Source of the DNA: Acorus gramineus
Lineage: Eukaryota; Streptophyta; Magnoliopsida; Acorales; Acoraceae
DNA length: 64,000 nucleotides
Assembly (NCBI GenBank): GCA_030737835.1
Contig: CM060852.1
Span: forward strand, 24,837,707 to 24,901,706
Reading direction: 5' to 3'
This document shows, piece after piece, positions 34,880-47,589 of the stretch. The notes under the pieces were generated by a model. That model was not told the DNA's origin. It was given only the letters and a program-made list of their open reading frames with translations, and made no database searches. Each line of letters begins with the position of its first letter. The stretch's first letter is position 1. A program made the position numbers and the translations under genes.

Positions 34880-36830
34880 TTACTTTTTTTAAATATATAT
34901 TTTGAAACAATATAAATTATATATTTTGAAACACATATAATTTTATTTTTAACACACACAAGAAAAAGGATAATAACAAATAGTCGAGGACACACCAGAA
35001 AAATAGAAGTAAATATGGTAATGAGAATCAAGTAAAAAAAAATATTTCAAAATGTAATTTTTTGTTAGAGATAATATGGAACAATAGATTAGATATCATT
35101 TGATAAAAACACAACACCAAAAAATATAAATATTGATAGAACACAATGCAATACACGGCTAATATTATCCTTTATATTTTTTTTAATCTATATAAAACAA
35201 CATATATAGAGAATCGATCAATTGATAAGCACATTAAAATGACACATCCGAAGCTGTATATATTAATATTTCATAATTATAATTGATTTTTGTAGATTTC
35301 ACATTTGTATTAATTTTTAATGATTATTTACTTTGCAGTGTTAGTTTTGTTATTTAATTTTTTTTTACCTTATGTTTTCACACTTATGAAACAATTGGTT
35401 TGATTATATTTATTTATTTATTTTCTTACGAGTAACTATGTTGCCTTTTTCATAATTATTCATGACTTATTATTGATTTTCTTATAGGCATATGTTTAGA
35501 TTTAAATTTTAGGATTCAAAAGTTAAGATTTAATTGGATTAACATCAAAATCTGATTTATGAAACTCAAGTAAATATTAGAATTAATAAATAATAATAGC
35601 ATCAGGCTTTCAGATACCCAAATCAACCTACACGCCTTTTCTTTTTCTTTACCAAGTGCCAAATAATATATTTGAAAAAATCCAGATAATATATTTTTTG
35701 GTTAAAAAATTCCACATAATGTACAAAATTTATTTTTAAACATGTATGCATTTATTTTTAAACACACATACAAAAAGTCTAATAAAAAATGGTTGAAAAT
35801 ACACCACAAAAATTGAAGTACATTAAATATGCTAATGAGAATATAATTAACACAAGTAAGAATTTTTTTAAAAAAAAAAAAATTGTTCGAGATAATGTAT
35901 GAAGTATTAGATATCATTTGATCTTAAAAACACAACTGCAGAAGCCCAAATCTATCACACCTTATGATCCATTTAAAAGGCTATACCACCATGGCCCATG
36001 ACATTGGGCCATAAACACAACACCATCTCAGGTTGGGCCATGATATACTCACACCTCCATGGAAATAAGCACACCCCCTCCCACTATAAATAGGAGGGTA
36101 TCCCTTTCATCAAGAGATGAAACTTCTTCTACTTCCCCAAAAAAGAGAACCCTAGACCCACGCTTCAAATCCCATTTTAATAGAGTTTGGGTTTCACCGT
36201 CGAAGATTCTCGCAAAAAAGAAACTACCTGTAGCTTGATCCCTCAAAAAAGATATGTAGGCAGCTTGATTTACATCAGATTCAGTCCAGACAAACATCCA
36301 CAAAATCGCTCCATCGTCATCGCCTCTTCCATCATCGTCGTCTCTTCGCGGATCTACCCAAACCAAGCCCAGACTGCCCTCGAGTCTGACTCATTCAAGG
36401 AGGATGACATTTTCACCCTCCACAACAACATAAAAAGAATTTGATGTAACACACTATCATACGCATACACGGTTGATATTTTTATGTCTATTTTCTCAAT
36501 CTATATATAACAACACATATAAATAAAGAACCATTTTTTAAATACATTAAAATAACACAATGCAGAGTTTTTATATATTTAAGCAAATACCTGAAAAAGA
36601 TTTGTAAAATTCAAATAATCTTTTTTTTATATGACCCAAACATTGTATGACTGTAATTGATGTTCATAGTTTTCACATTTGCATAATTTTTTTAGCATTA
36701 CTTACTTTGTAGTGCTATTTCTGTATTTAATTTTTTCAATTTGCCTATTTACACTTCTAAAACACATAATTTGGTTCAACTTTATCTTTAACAATACATG
36801 TTGTCACCTTGATAAATATCTATACGTGAC
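34880..36830. repeat. Tandem duplication of an AT-rich segment (two diverged copies)
   Basis: Copy A is about 34880-35470. Copy B is about 35690-35936 plus 36430-36830, split by a solo LTR. Matching landmarks in both are TTTTTAAACACACA-like, GATATCATTTGAT followed by AAAAACACAAC, AATCTATATA-AACA, and TTTACTTTG-AGTG. Both copies are clearly diverged, so the duplication is old. It contains no coding sequence. Confidence 0.65.
35937..36424 (+). mobile_element. Solo LTR (488 bp), same family as the intron element
   Basis: Begins TGCAGAAGCC and ends CCTCCACA, matching the termini of the LTRs at 58491-59185 and 62068-62760 read in their own orientation. It shares their TATA region (CACTATAAATAGGAGGG near 36080) and the downstream GTAGGCAGCTTGATTTACAT section. 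It is shorter because part of the upstream half is missing. The 5-bp duplication ACAAC is at 35932-35936 and 36425-36429. The same site without an insertion exists in the duplicated copy A near 35105-35115. Confidence 0.9.
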
Positions 36831-37480
36831 ATTGTCGAAGGCAATGACCTTCTCATCCCTCCTTTTTTTTTCTTTATTTTATTTGCACAAATGAAATGAT
36901 AGGCCAGATGACCAAATTTCTTTGTTAGATGAATTTTGTTCTCATCGTGGCGCTTTAGGGTTTATGGATTTGCTGATCTAGCACAAATAATAGTTATATT
37001 GAAAAATTAATTTTTCTAAAAATTTTGTTACAAGTATTAACGTATCATTTTTAAACCAAATTTTCTACTGAATTACATGCAGAAGAAAAAAAAATAAAAA
37101 GCACAATCTATTTAAAATAAAACCTTACTTAAGTAGAATCAAAACAATGAACCATAGAAATAGAAAAAGATGAAAAATGAGTGAAGTCAATTCTCACAAT
37201 TTTTTGATTTGTTGTTCGTTGGGTTGAACCACTGTCTCACCTTAGAAGTTGTGATAGAAGGAAAGGTAATATGAGTGAGTAGACGATCGATGTCTTATTA
37301 AAAATCCTACATGAAAATAATTTAATAGGACAATCATATATCATATAAATGAATCACATGATGACTCATGTATTGTGAAAGAATGGTTAAATCATATAAA
37401 TCATGTAGAGGGTGAAATCAGGTCCTCTCCTCCTGGGCCAGATCTTCGCCGATCCGGGCTTTTGTTATAGGTCCAAGATT
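36831..37480. other. AT-rich spacer, nothing recognised
   Basis: No gene, tRNA or element border was found. Confidence 0.4.
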
Positions 37481-38056
37481 AAGCCTGTCAATTATCTGAA
37501 AAAATATCCGTATCCGATCTAAATCCGTATCTGAAAATGCAGAAAATATCTGATATCCGAAAATTCGTATCCGTATCCGAATCAAATAATCTGTATCCAA
37601 AAATTTTCAGATCGGATCGGATATAGCCTATATCCGATCCGAAAAATATCCGTATCCGAACTGTTATTTTATTTATATACGTGAAAATTAGTTTCAACCC
37701 TTAGATGAAAATCCAATGGCTCATGATCTAGGACAAAACACAAACCTATTTAACTATGTTGAATACTTATTTAACTATATTAAAATTTGTATTTTTATGT
37801 CTTTAGTGGATACCTATTTAACCATATTAGGACTTAAGATTTTATAAATTTTTTATATTTTAATCTGGTTCTGATATTTTGGATATTATCCGAATCCGTA
37901 TCCGGATTTTCGGATCGGATAAGGATATGGGTTTTGGAATATCCATCGGATATCGAATACGGATATTTTTTCGGATATCCAACAGATCGGATAGGTCCAA
38001 TTCGGATACGGATATGGATATGGGCCTATCCGATCCGTATCCGTCCGATTGACAGA
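37480..38056. repeat. TATCCG-rich foldback element (possible hAT-type relic)
   Basis: Both ends are packed with TATCCG/GTATCCG/CGGATA words in inverted orientation (37500-37665 and 37870-38050). The outer ends read CCTGTCAATT on the left and GATTGACAG on the right, an imperfect inverted repeat. CTGTCAA termini are seen in some hAT elements. The 200-bp centre is AT-rich and non-coding. No clear target duplication was found. Confidence 0.6.
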
Positions 38057-38750
38057 CTCCGAGATGATGTTGATGCCAACCCTCCTTCGCAACGTCACGT
38101 CGCAAGCCTCTACAACCGTCGTCGTCGTCGTCCTCCTCCTTCTTCAGCCCTCGGACACCTGAAACTCAGACCAGTGTGGTGCCGGCTAAAGCCCCTTCGA
38201 CGCTCAAATCAGTTAACTCCTTGTGAGAAGAAGAAGAACTTAGAATTCTTGAGTATGAGTCGAAGTGAGAGAGAGTTCATGCATACCTTGAGGGGAGATG
38301 AAGTCCCCCTTTTATACTCGAGAAGGGGCGTGCTGAGCTTGGCTTTGTGTAGTAACCATATCATGACATGGAATCTTCACATAGCTCTTGGATCCGCAGA
38401 CAAGTGTCACCTTGGGATTAACATTCTATAACCGATTTCCTGACAATTAGTCATTTTTCTATGTCAGGGAATATTCCCTCTAGCTAATCGTCACTTCGCA
38501 GGGTTAAGCATATGGCTGACCTGCATTTTAGTTCGGGTATCACGTCCTGGACGGTTTGTCCCTCAGGTCGAGCTTTGTCCATTGTCCGTTCGTGGTCGGT
38601 CAAACTTTAGTCGACCATCCTTCAGAGTATGTCTGACTTGACCTGGTTAGGCAATATCGTTTGCCCGACCTGACGGGAAAGATAGGCCCGATTAGCCCAT
38701 TAAGGGAATTTTGGCCTATGGGATTTCTCGCCAGGGATTCCTCTTTTAAT
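38053..38750 (-). mobile_element. LTR fragment related to the intron LTR family
   Basis: Shares its order of motifs with the intron LTRs read on the same strand: a GAAG-rich stretch, a GATGAAG...CCCCCTTTTATACTCG section, CTCTTGGATC, TATAACC...TCTGACA-like and AGGGAATATTCCCT. The minus-strand TATA box reads GTATAAAAGGGGG near 38305-38320. It is clearly diverged and I cannot place its ends or a target duplication. The (CGT)n run near 38115 and the 165-codon plus-strand ORF are not evidence for a gene. Confidence 0.6.
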
Positions 38751-41700
38751 CATCATGGGCTAATCTTTACTTAATTCTTATACTTATACAATCTTATTCT
38801 TTATTCCGTTTGATAATAATTTTGGTCTCCTACCAATCATATATCACAATTGTAGAGAACAAACAAGAAAAATAGAGAGATTGTGAAAAAACGGATTGCT
38901 AGGAAGATAATGAAAAGATAAACGATGAATATTATATAATTAACAAAGGGGAAAGAATCAATTTAATGCATTGCAATTAATACATTCATAATTTTTGTGA
39001 TGATCAAGAAAAAAATTAATTATTTTGATGAATAGGAGAAGAGGAGAAACAAACTTTTCAAAAAAAGGTGGAGAGGTGATCCGAGCCTATTTGACGTGGT
39101 AGATGGATGCAATCACAAGGGGAAAAGAATCAATTGAATGCATTGCAATTAAGTACATTCATAATTTTTGTGATGAATGGTAGAAGAGAAAAAAATGCAA
39201 ACATTTAATAAGAAGTTGAGAGGTTATCCAAGGCCATTGCACGCTTAAATTTAAACAAATGAATGTGATTGAAGCTGAGTGAATAGATTGTTATTGTTAT
39301 AATATTAATATTTTTGAAAGTTTAAATTTTTAGTCATTTGAAGACGTGATTTAGATTGTATTAAAAAGAAATTCAAAGTAATATGCAAATTAAAAATAAA
39401 ATTTAAATAGATCTCATTATATCTTATATATATATCCTAAAATCTTATGAATAAAATCATATTATAAATTTATAATCCTAATTTAAAATTACCAGATTAA
39501 CATTAAAAAACTTTGAAGACGGAAAAAATGCATTTTTCCTATTTAAGTTGGTTATAGCGAATTATATTTTCAATATCCTTTCATTTTTATAAGCATTCCC
39601 TTATCCTACTAATATTATGATGTCCAATTTTAATTATATTTGGGTTTAGATAGTTCTTATTTGAATACTACCCCTATATAAGTATAATAATAAATTTTGA
39701 TATCCAAAAAATAGAAAAATTAAAAAATGTTCAGTTTCATGTATATAAATACTTATATATTCCTTTGATTTTATAAGCATCCCCTTATCATTATAATATT
39801 ATGATATCCGATTTTAAATATAAGTTAATAAAAATATTAATCTAATTAAAGTTGGTATATATAAAAATATTTATATACATATGATTTATATAAATTTATT
39901 TTAATGTGCTATGCTCCAAATGAATTACTTTTTTTTTCATAATCAAAGTAGACTATAAACTAGTTTAATAATTAAAATACATGTAATATCACGATATTAT
40001 AATTATCAAAATTTTATATTCTAATATGTAAGGGTTAAAATTAGAATATGATTGGATTTCTATCTATTTCAAATATGAATAGGATTTTTTTTCTTAGATT
40101 CTTTAGAATATCATTTTAGACTGATATTTTCCTTATGAAAATAGAGTAGATTTTTTTTCTTCTTATAGAAAGTTATATCTTCAATATCATTGATTTTACA
40201 AACGGACCTAAGTAAAATGATAATGTTTCAGACAAAGAACAAGGAATACTCTTTTCATGTATATAAATACTTATATTCGTTTGATCCTCTTATCATGATA
40301 ATATTATGATATCTGATTTTAATTGTAATTTAATAAAATATTAATCTAATTAAAGTTGTTATATATAAAAATATTCAAATGCATATAATATATTATAAAT
40401 TTATTTTAATGTATTATCATGTTTTATTATCATGCACTATGATCAAATCAAATACTATTTTTTCATATTCAAAATATAGCACAAAATATTTTAATAATTA
40501 AATATGAGATTGTTAAAAGAGACTTTTTTTGTAGAATTTTTTAAAATAGTCATTTCGGGTACATCTTATATTGAGATGATTTTTTAATGTATTTTTTCTT
40601 CATATAATTTATTTATAAATTTATTTCATCATATTTGTTTTCTATATTTCACTTCTTTGTTCCGATTCTCTTGTTATCTCTAATGATAGTCCTCCAGATG
40701 GATTAATTTTGATGTGAGATGGTCCCTTTGAACATCTCTCGCTAAGTTTTGAATTATTTGATTTTTTTGAATTAATCAATTATGTATGAACATTGTATTC
40801 ATTTGTTTAGATCATGTTTTTGGGCCTAATGTACTTATCAAGCGTGATTTACTTTCCGGTTGTTTTTTTAAAAAAAAAACTTTTAAATATTTTTCTTCTT
40901 GTGCATCAACTTTATTGTAAAATCTCATGTGGAACACTGTCTTGTACGGTATGTATTTTTTTGTACATATTTGACACCAACATTTTTATCCTTTGATTAA
41001 GTAAACTATTTGTATTTGCTATAAGTACTTTTAACTTAAGGTTCTCGGTAGTTTTTCTTAAATATGAGTCAAAATATATTCATTTGAATTTCTGTTTAAG
41101 TATATAGACAATCAAAATCAGAATAACCTATTGGGTAATAACTACATAATAGCGGGTTTTGTCATAGGGACAAAAACCAGATATTTTGGTTAAATGGATG
41201 AATAAATAGACATTAGATTTCTTACATTCAGAGTCATATTTTGATTAAAATGTTATTGTAACTAAATTATTAACATGAATGTTACTGAAAAATACATCAG
41301 ATTTTATTCATGTGCATTTGCATATACACAACAACTAATATAATCAAAATAGCCAATCAAGAAAATCCTGGATGTGAGGTTGGCCATTGAGACTAGGTAG
41401 ATGAACCTTCACTTTATAGTCTTGGTCTCAATCAAAAGTGATGGTGATCTCAAATTCTTTGTTCGATGAGTCACATTTTGCTCTGATGATGAGGTTGTGA
41501 GGGATCAGGCCCTCCACTACCATTAACATCTTGGTGTTCCTTAACTAGTTAGTGTACTGGCTTTAGAGAGATGAACTGGTGAGCTGGATGATTTCCTAGT
41601 TTTCTTGATCTCCACCACTAGTCACTTGGGAACATAGTTGAGGCTCTAATGCCAATTTCAGACACCTGTCACCTGAAACTGAGACACAATTGAAACTCCA

Positions 41701-42442
41701 CAGATTAACCTACGAGTCCACAAAAGATCCTTATGTCTAAAAGGAAGATAAAAGAGGTAAATCTTTAAACCAAATATAATAGAATATTCAAACATTGAAT
41801 AAAGAAAGTTGTAGGTTCCTTCTTATAGAGTTTACAAAAAATCAAATAATAACAGGCTGATTAACTTTTTTAAATTAACTTTGTAAGACTTTGATAAACA
41901 AACAAACAAAAAAATTTCTAATCCTAACAAATTTATCTAAACCTAAAAGGTCTGACAAACAAACAACCTAGAGCAACTAAAAGCACCAAACTTGTTCACG
42001 CCCATTCATAATTCCCGTTTGAACACCCTATTGGTGGTCCAAATCGACAGAACTCGTATCACGTCCTCTCGAAGCACTGGTTGAATGCCTGATTTGGCCA
42101 TTTGATTTTACACAATGGCCATTAAGTCTGTTCAAATGTTCAAACACCCATATGATCGGACAGTGCGCTACATCATGTGTAGTCTCAGCTGCAAACATCC
42201 ATGTGTGTAAATCTATTAGTTTTTTGCTCTTAGTATGTGGAAATTTTATTTTTGTTGTGGTTAAGGCTGGTTTTTTTTAAGCGAGTACAATAGTGTTTTT
42301 ATGGCAATTTTTTTTTGTCATAGAAGTTTGATTTTCTTGTATGGGATGCTACAATAATTTGTGTTCTAATTAGTCATAGCACTCTTTCTAGATTGTCAAA
42401 ATTGTTTCAGTTTGAGCTGAATGATTCAAACTTGTGCCCATC
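38751..42442. other. AT-rich intergenic DNA with repeat remnants
   Basis: A segment around CAATTGAATGCATTGCAATT occurs at about 38946-39030 and again at 39118-39195, a tandem duplication with a period near 172 bp. The stretch 40029-40270 matches 15387-15620 of the old AT-rich repeat (shared AATATGTAAGGGTTAAAATT and a TATCATTGATTTTACAAA stretch). Nothing recognisable was found in 40600-42440; ORFs there are short and without known similarity. Confidence 0.5.
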
Positions 42443-42701
42443 AAATTAGTAGTTCCATCCGAGGAATTTGCGCAGAAGCATTACCATGATTTCAAGGAAA
42501 GGCCTTTCTTCAATGGCCTATGCGACTTTTTTACTCTGTTCTCTTGCCATGGTAAGTGAGCAATTTTATATTCTCTTATAGGGATAAAAAGGTGTGTTCT
42601 TAGTTACATGTTTCACCATTTGTATAGGTATGGGAAGGTGAGGGAGTCATGAAGTATGGCCAAAAACTATATGAGGTGATCTTGCTGTTGTTTTGGTAAG
42701 G
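42443..42701 (+). pseudogene. Nucleoside diphosphate kinase fragment (two exon pieces)
   Basis: NDPK transfers phosphate between nucleoside tri- and diphosphates. The first piece, 42443-42551, reads [20 protein letters not shown] and then PFFNGLCDF, followed by a short deletion and frame loss where the family has SSGPVLAM. It ends at a GT donor. After an intron with an AG acceptor, 42628-42701 reads VWEGEGVMKYGQKLYE; a deletion then joins it directly to a GDLAVV-like stretch. The catalytic-histidine region, start and end are absent. Because an intron border is kept, it is not a processed copy. The pattern resembles mitochondrial or chloroplast-type plant NDPKs. Confidence 0.8.
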
Positions 42702-42803
42702 TATTTCCCAGGACTAAACTATTCATTTTATCCTTTTTTCCATCTCTTTCGGTATTAGAAATGCTTTCTTTGTTCTGCCACGTGTTGCCTAGCCTATGAG
42801 GCT

Positions 42804-43022
42804 ATGACATATGGTGACAGGAGATTTACCAAAGAAAATGAACTAGATAAAATTAAAATTGAAAAAGCATCCTCTTTACCAGTGAAAAGTGTAAGAATTG
42901 CTTTCCAATTTAATAATGAAGAGTTCATTGTGGAGCAGTGTCTTTGGCTGTTAGAATATAGTCTTGCACCTAACTGTCTTTCAAATGGAATTGAATCCGT
43001 ACAAAGACTCAACAACAATTAA
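42804..43022 (+). CDS. Unrecognised 72-codon ORF or exon fragment
   Basis: A single ORF, rich in charged residues (begins MTYGDRRFTKENELDKIKIE), without low-complexity bias and with a normal amino-acid mix. It starts about 100 bp after the NDPK fragment. A possible AG acceptor precedes it near 42790. I do not recognise the family. It could be an exon of a broken gene sharing this segment with the NDPK piece, or a chance ORF. Confidence 0.25.
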   Translation: MTYGDRRFTKENELDKIKIEKASSLPVKSVRIAFQFNNEEFIVEQCLWLLEYSLAPNCLSNGIESVQRLNNN

Positions 43023-44068
43023 ATCACAAATCAGTCTCTACTCTAAGCACCATGAGCAACTGCAGGGAAGGTATATAATAACAGCTTTATTAGATACGAC
43101 TTAAACCTCGTAGAACCTCTTTTTTTTTTAAATTATGTTGCGTCAATAAATGATTTGTTAGATATCATTCAAAAAAATATAAAAAAATGATTTGTTAGAT
43201 AATTTTACATCCTATTTTAGTTCGTTTGGAAAGCAACCTTTCTAGGAGTTGGCACATCATTATTGAACTTAAATGAGATATTTAAAATGTTTAAAAACAA
43301 AATATTAACTACAATATCATTTTTTGGTTATCTTATCCTTGGGTAAGTTCTTATTACCATGGGTAAGTTCTTTGTTCCTTTAATATACTGTTATGAATTT
43401 GTGTGTGTGTGTGTGTGTGTTGCATGCACACACAGGGTGAAGTTGTAACACAATCTAGAACACGCACAATAATTAAATCTAACCATTGTTTTGCAGACTT
43501 GTAATGGGGTCTCCCTTACCATATGTTTGACTCATGAACAAACTGTGATTCTTTTTCTTCTTTTCTTGTGATTGTTTTGCAGACTTGTAATGGTGCTTTC
43601 CTGTTCATCTCTTTCACTGCGGGTAATTGTGTCAACTGAGAAGAGGTACCTATTCTCTGGAAGGGTGAATACACCTTTTAGTATTAAAAATGTCTCATGT
43701 ATCATCTGCATTTAAAAAAGATGTGTAACTCATTCTCTAAAACTCATTTTAGCCATCAGCCAAAGTGGTCCCATGGATGTTCTCATGGCTTTGGATGCAT
43801 AACTTTGCTCCTAAGCTCTTTCCCATAGCTTTAAAACTAGAACTAGTTGTTTGAACTTCAATTCTAAATTCTGCATACTTTGGTTTAGCTGAAATGTGGA
43901 TGGGATGCAACATCAGGATATCTGAGATTAATTTCACATGGAAAATGAAAATAAGTGTATCAAAAAGAAAAAAAAACCAAAAAAAATTTGATAATTAGAC
44001 CATGAAGAAAATGAAAATTCTGCTGTCATTCATTGGGACGCAGGTCCAACCCTCGTATGGTTAACTGG
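43023..44068. other. Intergenic DNA with a (GT)n microsatellite
   Basis: (GT)n occupies about 43400-43420. A short segment TTTTGCAGACTTGTAATGG occurs twice (about 43490 and 43577). No gene is recognised. Confidence 0.5.
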
Positions 44069-44083
44069 TAGTGTGAAATTGTT

Positions 44084-44425
44084 TTTTTTTTTAAATATAA
44101 TAGGCATAGGAAGGGAATACAAGACAAGGATTAGGCCGAGCCATTGTAGAAGAGAGCTCTACCCGTTGCCGGTGAAGACCAGTATATTATAGTTAATCCT
44201 CAATAAGGACTTTTCCCCTTACATATATAATCCGCGAATCCCTCACAAGGTTTCTACCCCACATCTTAATGAAATAAGCAATCATCTCCCATACGTTTTT
44301 TGGGTACATTCTTGAACCGCGAAAAACAGCTTGACTGTGAGACAGCCACATAGCTTGAACCACCACGGCAACAAATGTATGTGGTGCTTTTGGCTGCGAT
44401 CACCACCCCTAGCCACCAACCCTGA
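44084..44425 (-). mobile_element. 5'-truncated LINE insertion with target duplication
   Basis: A 342-bp insert bracketed by the direct repeat TAGTGTGAAATTGTT (44069-44083 and 44426-44440). It starts with a T-run on the plus strand, so its poly-A tail lies on the minus strand. A long target duplication plus a terminal A-tail is the signature of target-primed retroposition. The body resembles a non-coding or C-terminal LINE end, with no intact reading frame. Confidence 0.75.
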
Positions 44426-44440
44426 TAGTGTGAAATTGTT

Positions 44441-45473
44441 GGTGGTGTAAAATTGTTGGTTTCTAGATGTAATTAATATGGATGTTTTATTGTTCTTTCT
44501 TCTTTCTTTTGTTCAACAGTGCTATTATTTATACCCTTCATATCATGTTACATACCACTCTGATTAATAAAAATAATTGAGAATCATAATGCATTTAAAT
44601 CAAATCATTTTGTTACTCACGAAAATTTCTAATCAATACAAAATCTTTCATGACACATCCATCAAACATTCAAAATCTTTCATCAATCTAAAAAAAAATA
44701 TAGATTAAAATCACATAAATGTTTTTTTGTGGACATGTGTCGTACAATGAGCATGTACTGATGGGATCCAATCAGTATGTATAAATATGGAATTTTTTTG
44801 TGATACACGTGCCTTGCTCTAGGCGATGGGTCCTTGCCCTATTATACTCATACCTACATGCCCTATGCGCTTTAAAAGGTGGGTGTGTAAAACAAAATAC
44901 TCTTCAAACATGAGGGGTGTATAAAATGCTTCTAAAATGGATGGAGTGCATAATAGAGAGGTGCCTAAAATAATGAGTTGATAATACAAATGAAAGCACC
45001 CCACAAAGTTCATCCCAATGTTGTTCATGGAAGCGTTAAAGAATATCTTGTTAAATATTAATGCGTTAATATCAGTCCCAAAATTTAAGGAAATCAAATA
45101 TTTCCTTATATCCACAAATAAAAGGGAATCTCTCTCTTCCGAATGTTGGGAGTATGTTTACAGACACATCGATTTTTTTTTTTAAAATCACTCTCTCTCT
45201 CTCATTGAAGTACATATTGTTATATGAAATAAAATATATATTGAAATATATTAGTATATTTCTTTTATATTAAAAAATTGATAAAAATTATTATGTCATA
45301 CATTATGATAGCACAATATACGCTATCATAGCGTATGAACCTCCAAAGTGAGCTGAGTGCATCAGCGCTCTGTTTTAAACTTTGAAACACACCCGCCCCC
45401 CTCCAAAGATCCAAAGCCTAGCCCTAGTTCGTCAAGCTCGTTCAGGCCCGTGGGTGGACTATGGGCCTCAGTT
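44441..45473. other. AT-rich intergenic DNA, nothing recognised
   Basis: A small palindrome sits near 45297-45335 (GATAGC...GCTATC). No gene is visible. Confidence 0.4.
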
Positions 45474-46950
45474 GGGTGCCTCTAATTGCACCCCTTCTTT
45501 TCTTGTGCACACCCCTGTATTTACATACCCAACAGAAATCCATCAAATTTTTTAAACACCCCTCATATATAAAAAATGGGATTTGGTTTTTTGAGCAGAC
45601 CCACCTTTTGAAGGCATTGGAAAACCCAAGAACCCTAATTTTCTCTATCACTCCTTCTCCCCTCATCACAAGATGTTCCATGCTCTCCCTCGCTGTCCAC
45701 TCAAGCCGTCCGGTCCCCTCCCTCCGTCGACACTTGTAGTCTTGTGCTCTCCCTCTCCGTCGACATCTTGTGCTCTCTTCTCCGTCGACATCCCATCTCG
45801 TGCTCTCCCTCTCCGTCGACATCTTGTGCTCTCTTCTCCGTCGACATCTCATCTCGTGCTCTCCCTCTCCGTCAACATCTCGTGACCTCTCTTGTACGAA
45901 TATGTTATTTATGTTAAATCATCTAGAAAATTGAAGAATGGGCTTCTGCTGCTAGTAATAACACTGCCAGTGTCGAGGTATATCACATCCATCGACACTT
46001 ATATTATCGACGGTGTCCCAGAAAATTGAATAAATATTCAGACAACCGCGACGACACTGAAATTGTCAAGATAATTTTACTTTTATATACTATGTTATGA
46101 AGAAATTTATTTATTTTTGTGCACAGGTTCCAGTTGCTACGAGTTCAGTTATGTGATTCCCGCGATACAAGCATTGTCGACATATACAGAAAATATCAAC
46201 ACTGCTATTGTCATACAGGTTCTAGATGATATAGGGCAGTTCTGTGATCCCGCGACACAAGCATTGTCGACATATACATAATATCGACACTGCTATTGTC
46301 GCATAGGTTCCAAATGTTACAGGTTCAGTTTTGTGATCCCGCGACACAAGCAATGTCAACATAAATACAGAATATCGACACTGATATTGTCGCACATGTT
46401 CCAAATAATATGGGTTTAGTTCTATGATCTCCATGACACAAGCAATGTCAACATAAAAACAGAATATCGACATTGCTATTGTCGCACAGGTTCCACATTG
46501 TAAATGTGCATATAAGATCATAGAAACAAACCCTAGCCTACAAATTTTCACCATTCCAAACTCTAAATAGACATCCAACAAACCTAAACATACACAAACA
46601 CGAAGGAATACAAATCCAAATGTTTTTGGGCCTTCATGCGGTGATAATTTTTTAGCCGACTTTATTGAGTACGCGAAATCCATCGCTCTACACCACCACG
46701 TTGTCAGGCAGACCTCTTCCTCCACCACTTCAATCGGTCGACTCCTCCTCCTCTGTGCGTTCTCTCGTGTGCACTGGAAAGAGAGAATCTTATGGTTGTG
46801 GAGAGGGTGTACAATATATAAAGGATTTTTTTGTAAAAAAAAATAGTGGGTGTTTAAATAATGAGGTGTGCTTATGACGTGAGTCTTTTATATAGTATCT
46901 GTTTATTAAAGGTGTGCACCCTAATTTAAAAGGTGCAATTAGAGGCACCC
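45474..46950. mobile_element. 1.5-kb TIR element with internal minisatellites
   Basis: The left end GGGTGCCTCTAATTGCACC is mirrored exactly at the right end (46932-46950), and similarity continues inward for about 45 bp through a GTGCACACC motif. No transposase is present, so it is non-autonomous. Flanking 9-mers (GCCTCAGTT and TTATTTTTT) do not match, so no target duplication was found. The inside carries CCGTCGACATCTYGTGCTCT-type repeats (45726-45890) and about four units of roughly 90 bp rich in TGTCGACA/TCGACACTG (46155-46500). The ORFs here depend on these repeats and are not convincing genes. Confidence 0.7.
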
Positions 46951-47249
46951 TTATTTTTTATGGGCCGGCCTGATCCGGCCTGATCCGTTGCGGATGCCTA
47001 CGCTGACGTGAGATATCAACAATGAATCCAAAAAAAAATAAAAAAAGATTGGCAACTTTTAGATAATGAACAAAATAATTGGATGGTGAGTGATTTTCTT
47101 CGTCACTCCATACATCACCATGTAAGAATTGTTGTACTTGTATATATATATATATAAAGAAAAAAACAGTACTTAAACCGCCCCACTAATTATCCATGAA
47201 AGAGCCACAATTAATGGCTTCTCCCTCATATATATATATATATATATAT
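46951..47249. other. Spacer with (AT)n runs
   Basis: (AT)n at about 47137-47155 and 47228-47250. No gene. Confidence 0.5.
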
Positions 47250-47535
47250 AGGTGATATTGTGTGGATACCATATCCCTTTTTAATATGCGGTCACCTTTT
47301 AATCACCGTACAAAAATGGTGCATTTAATCAGACGGTTAAAATAACCACCCCATGAAATCACATATATCCCTATGAATCATGATCCCTCTTTTTTCTCCA
47401 CATGATCTCCCATTTTATCTCTTGTGATTCTTTTATAGACCATTTTCTCACTATCTGATTAAATGCACCCTTTTTGTATGGTGATTAGAAGGTGACCGCA
47501 TATTAAAATGGGGTATGGTGTCCACACCATATCAC

Positions 47536-47537
<2 letters not shown>
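47250..47537. mobile_element. MITE with long (about 80 bp) terminal inverted repeats
   Basis: The left end AGGTGATATTGTGTGG and the following TTTTAATATGCGGTCACCTT are mirrored at the right end. There is no coding sequence. It sits between an (AT)n and a (CT)n(AT)n run, so any target duplication is obscured. Confidence 0.85.

Positions 47538-47589
<52 letters not shown>

Noticed and set aside
37934..38431. 165-codon plus-strand ORF
   Set aside because: It crosses the TATCCG foldback and the LTR fragment; its protein is low complexity at the start and has no domain.
45442..45852. 136-codon minus-strand ORF
   Set aside because: Arg/Glu-rich translation of the CCGTCGACATC repeat that runs into the element terminus. 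It matches no family.
46222..46728. 168-codon minus-strand ORF
   Set aside because: Mostly a translation of the 90-bp minisatellite inside a TIR element, without recognisable domains.
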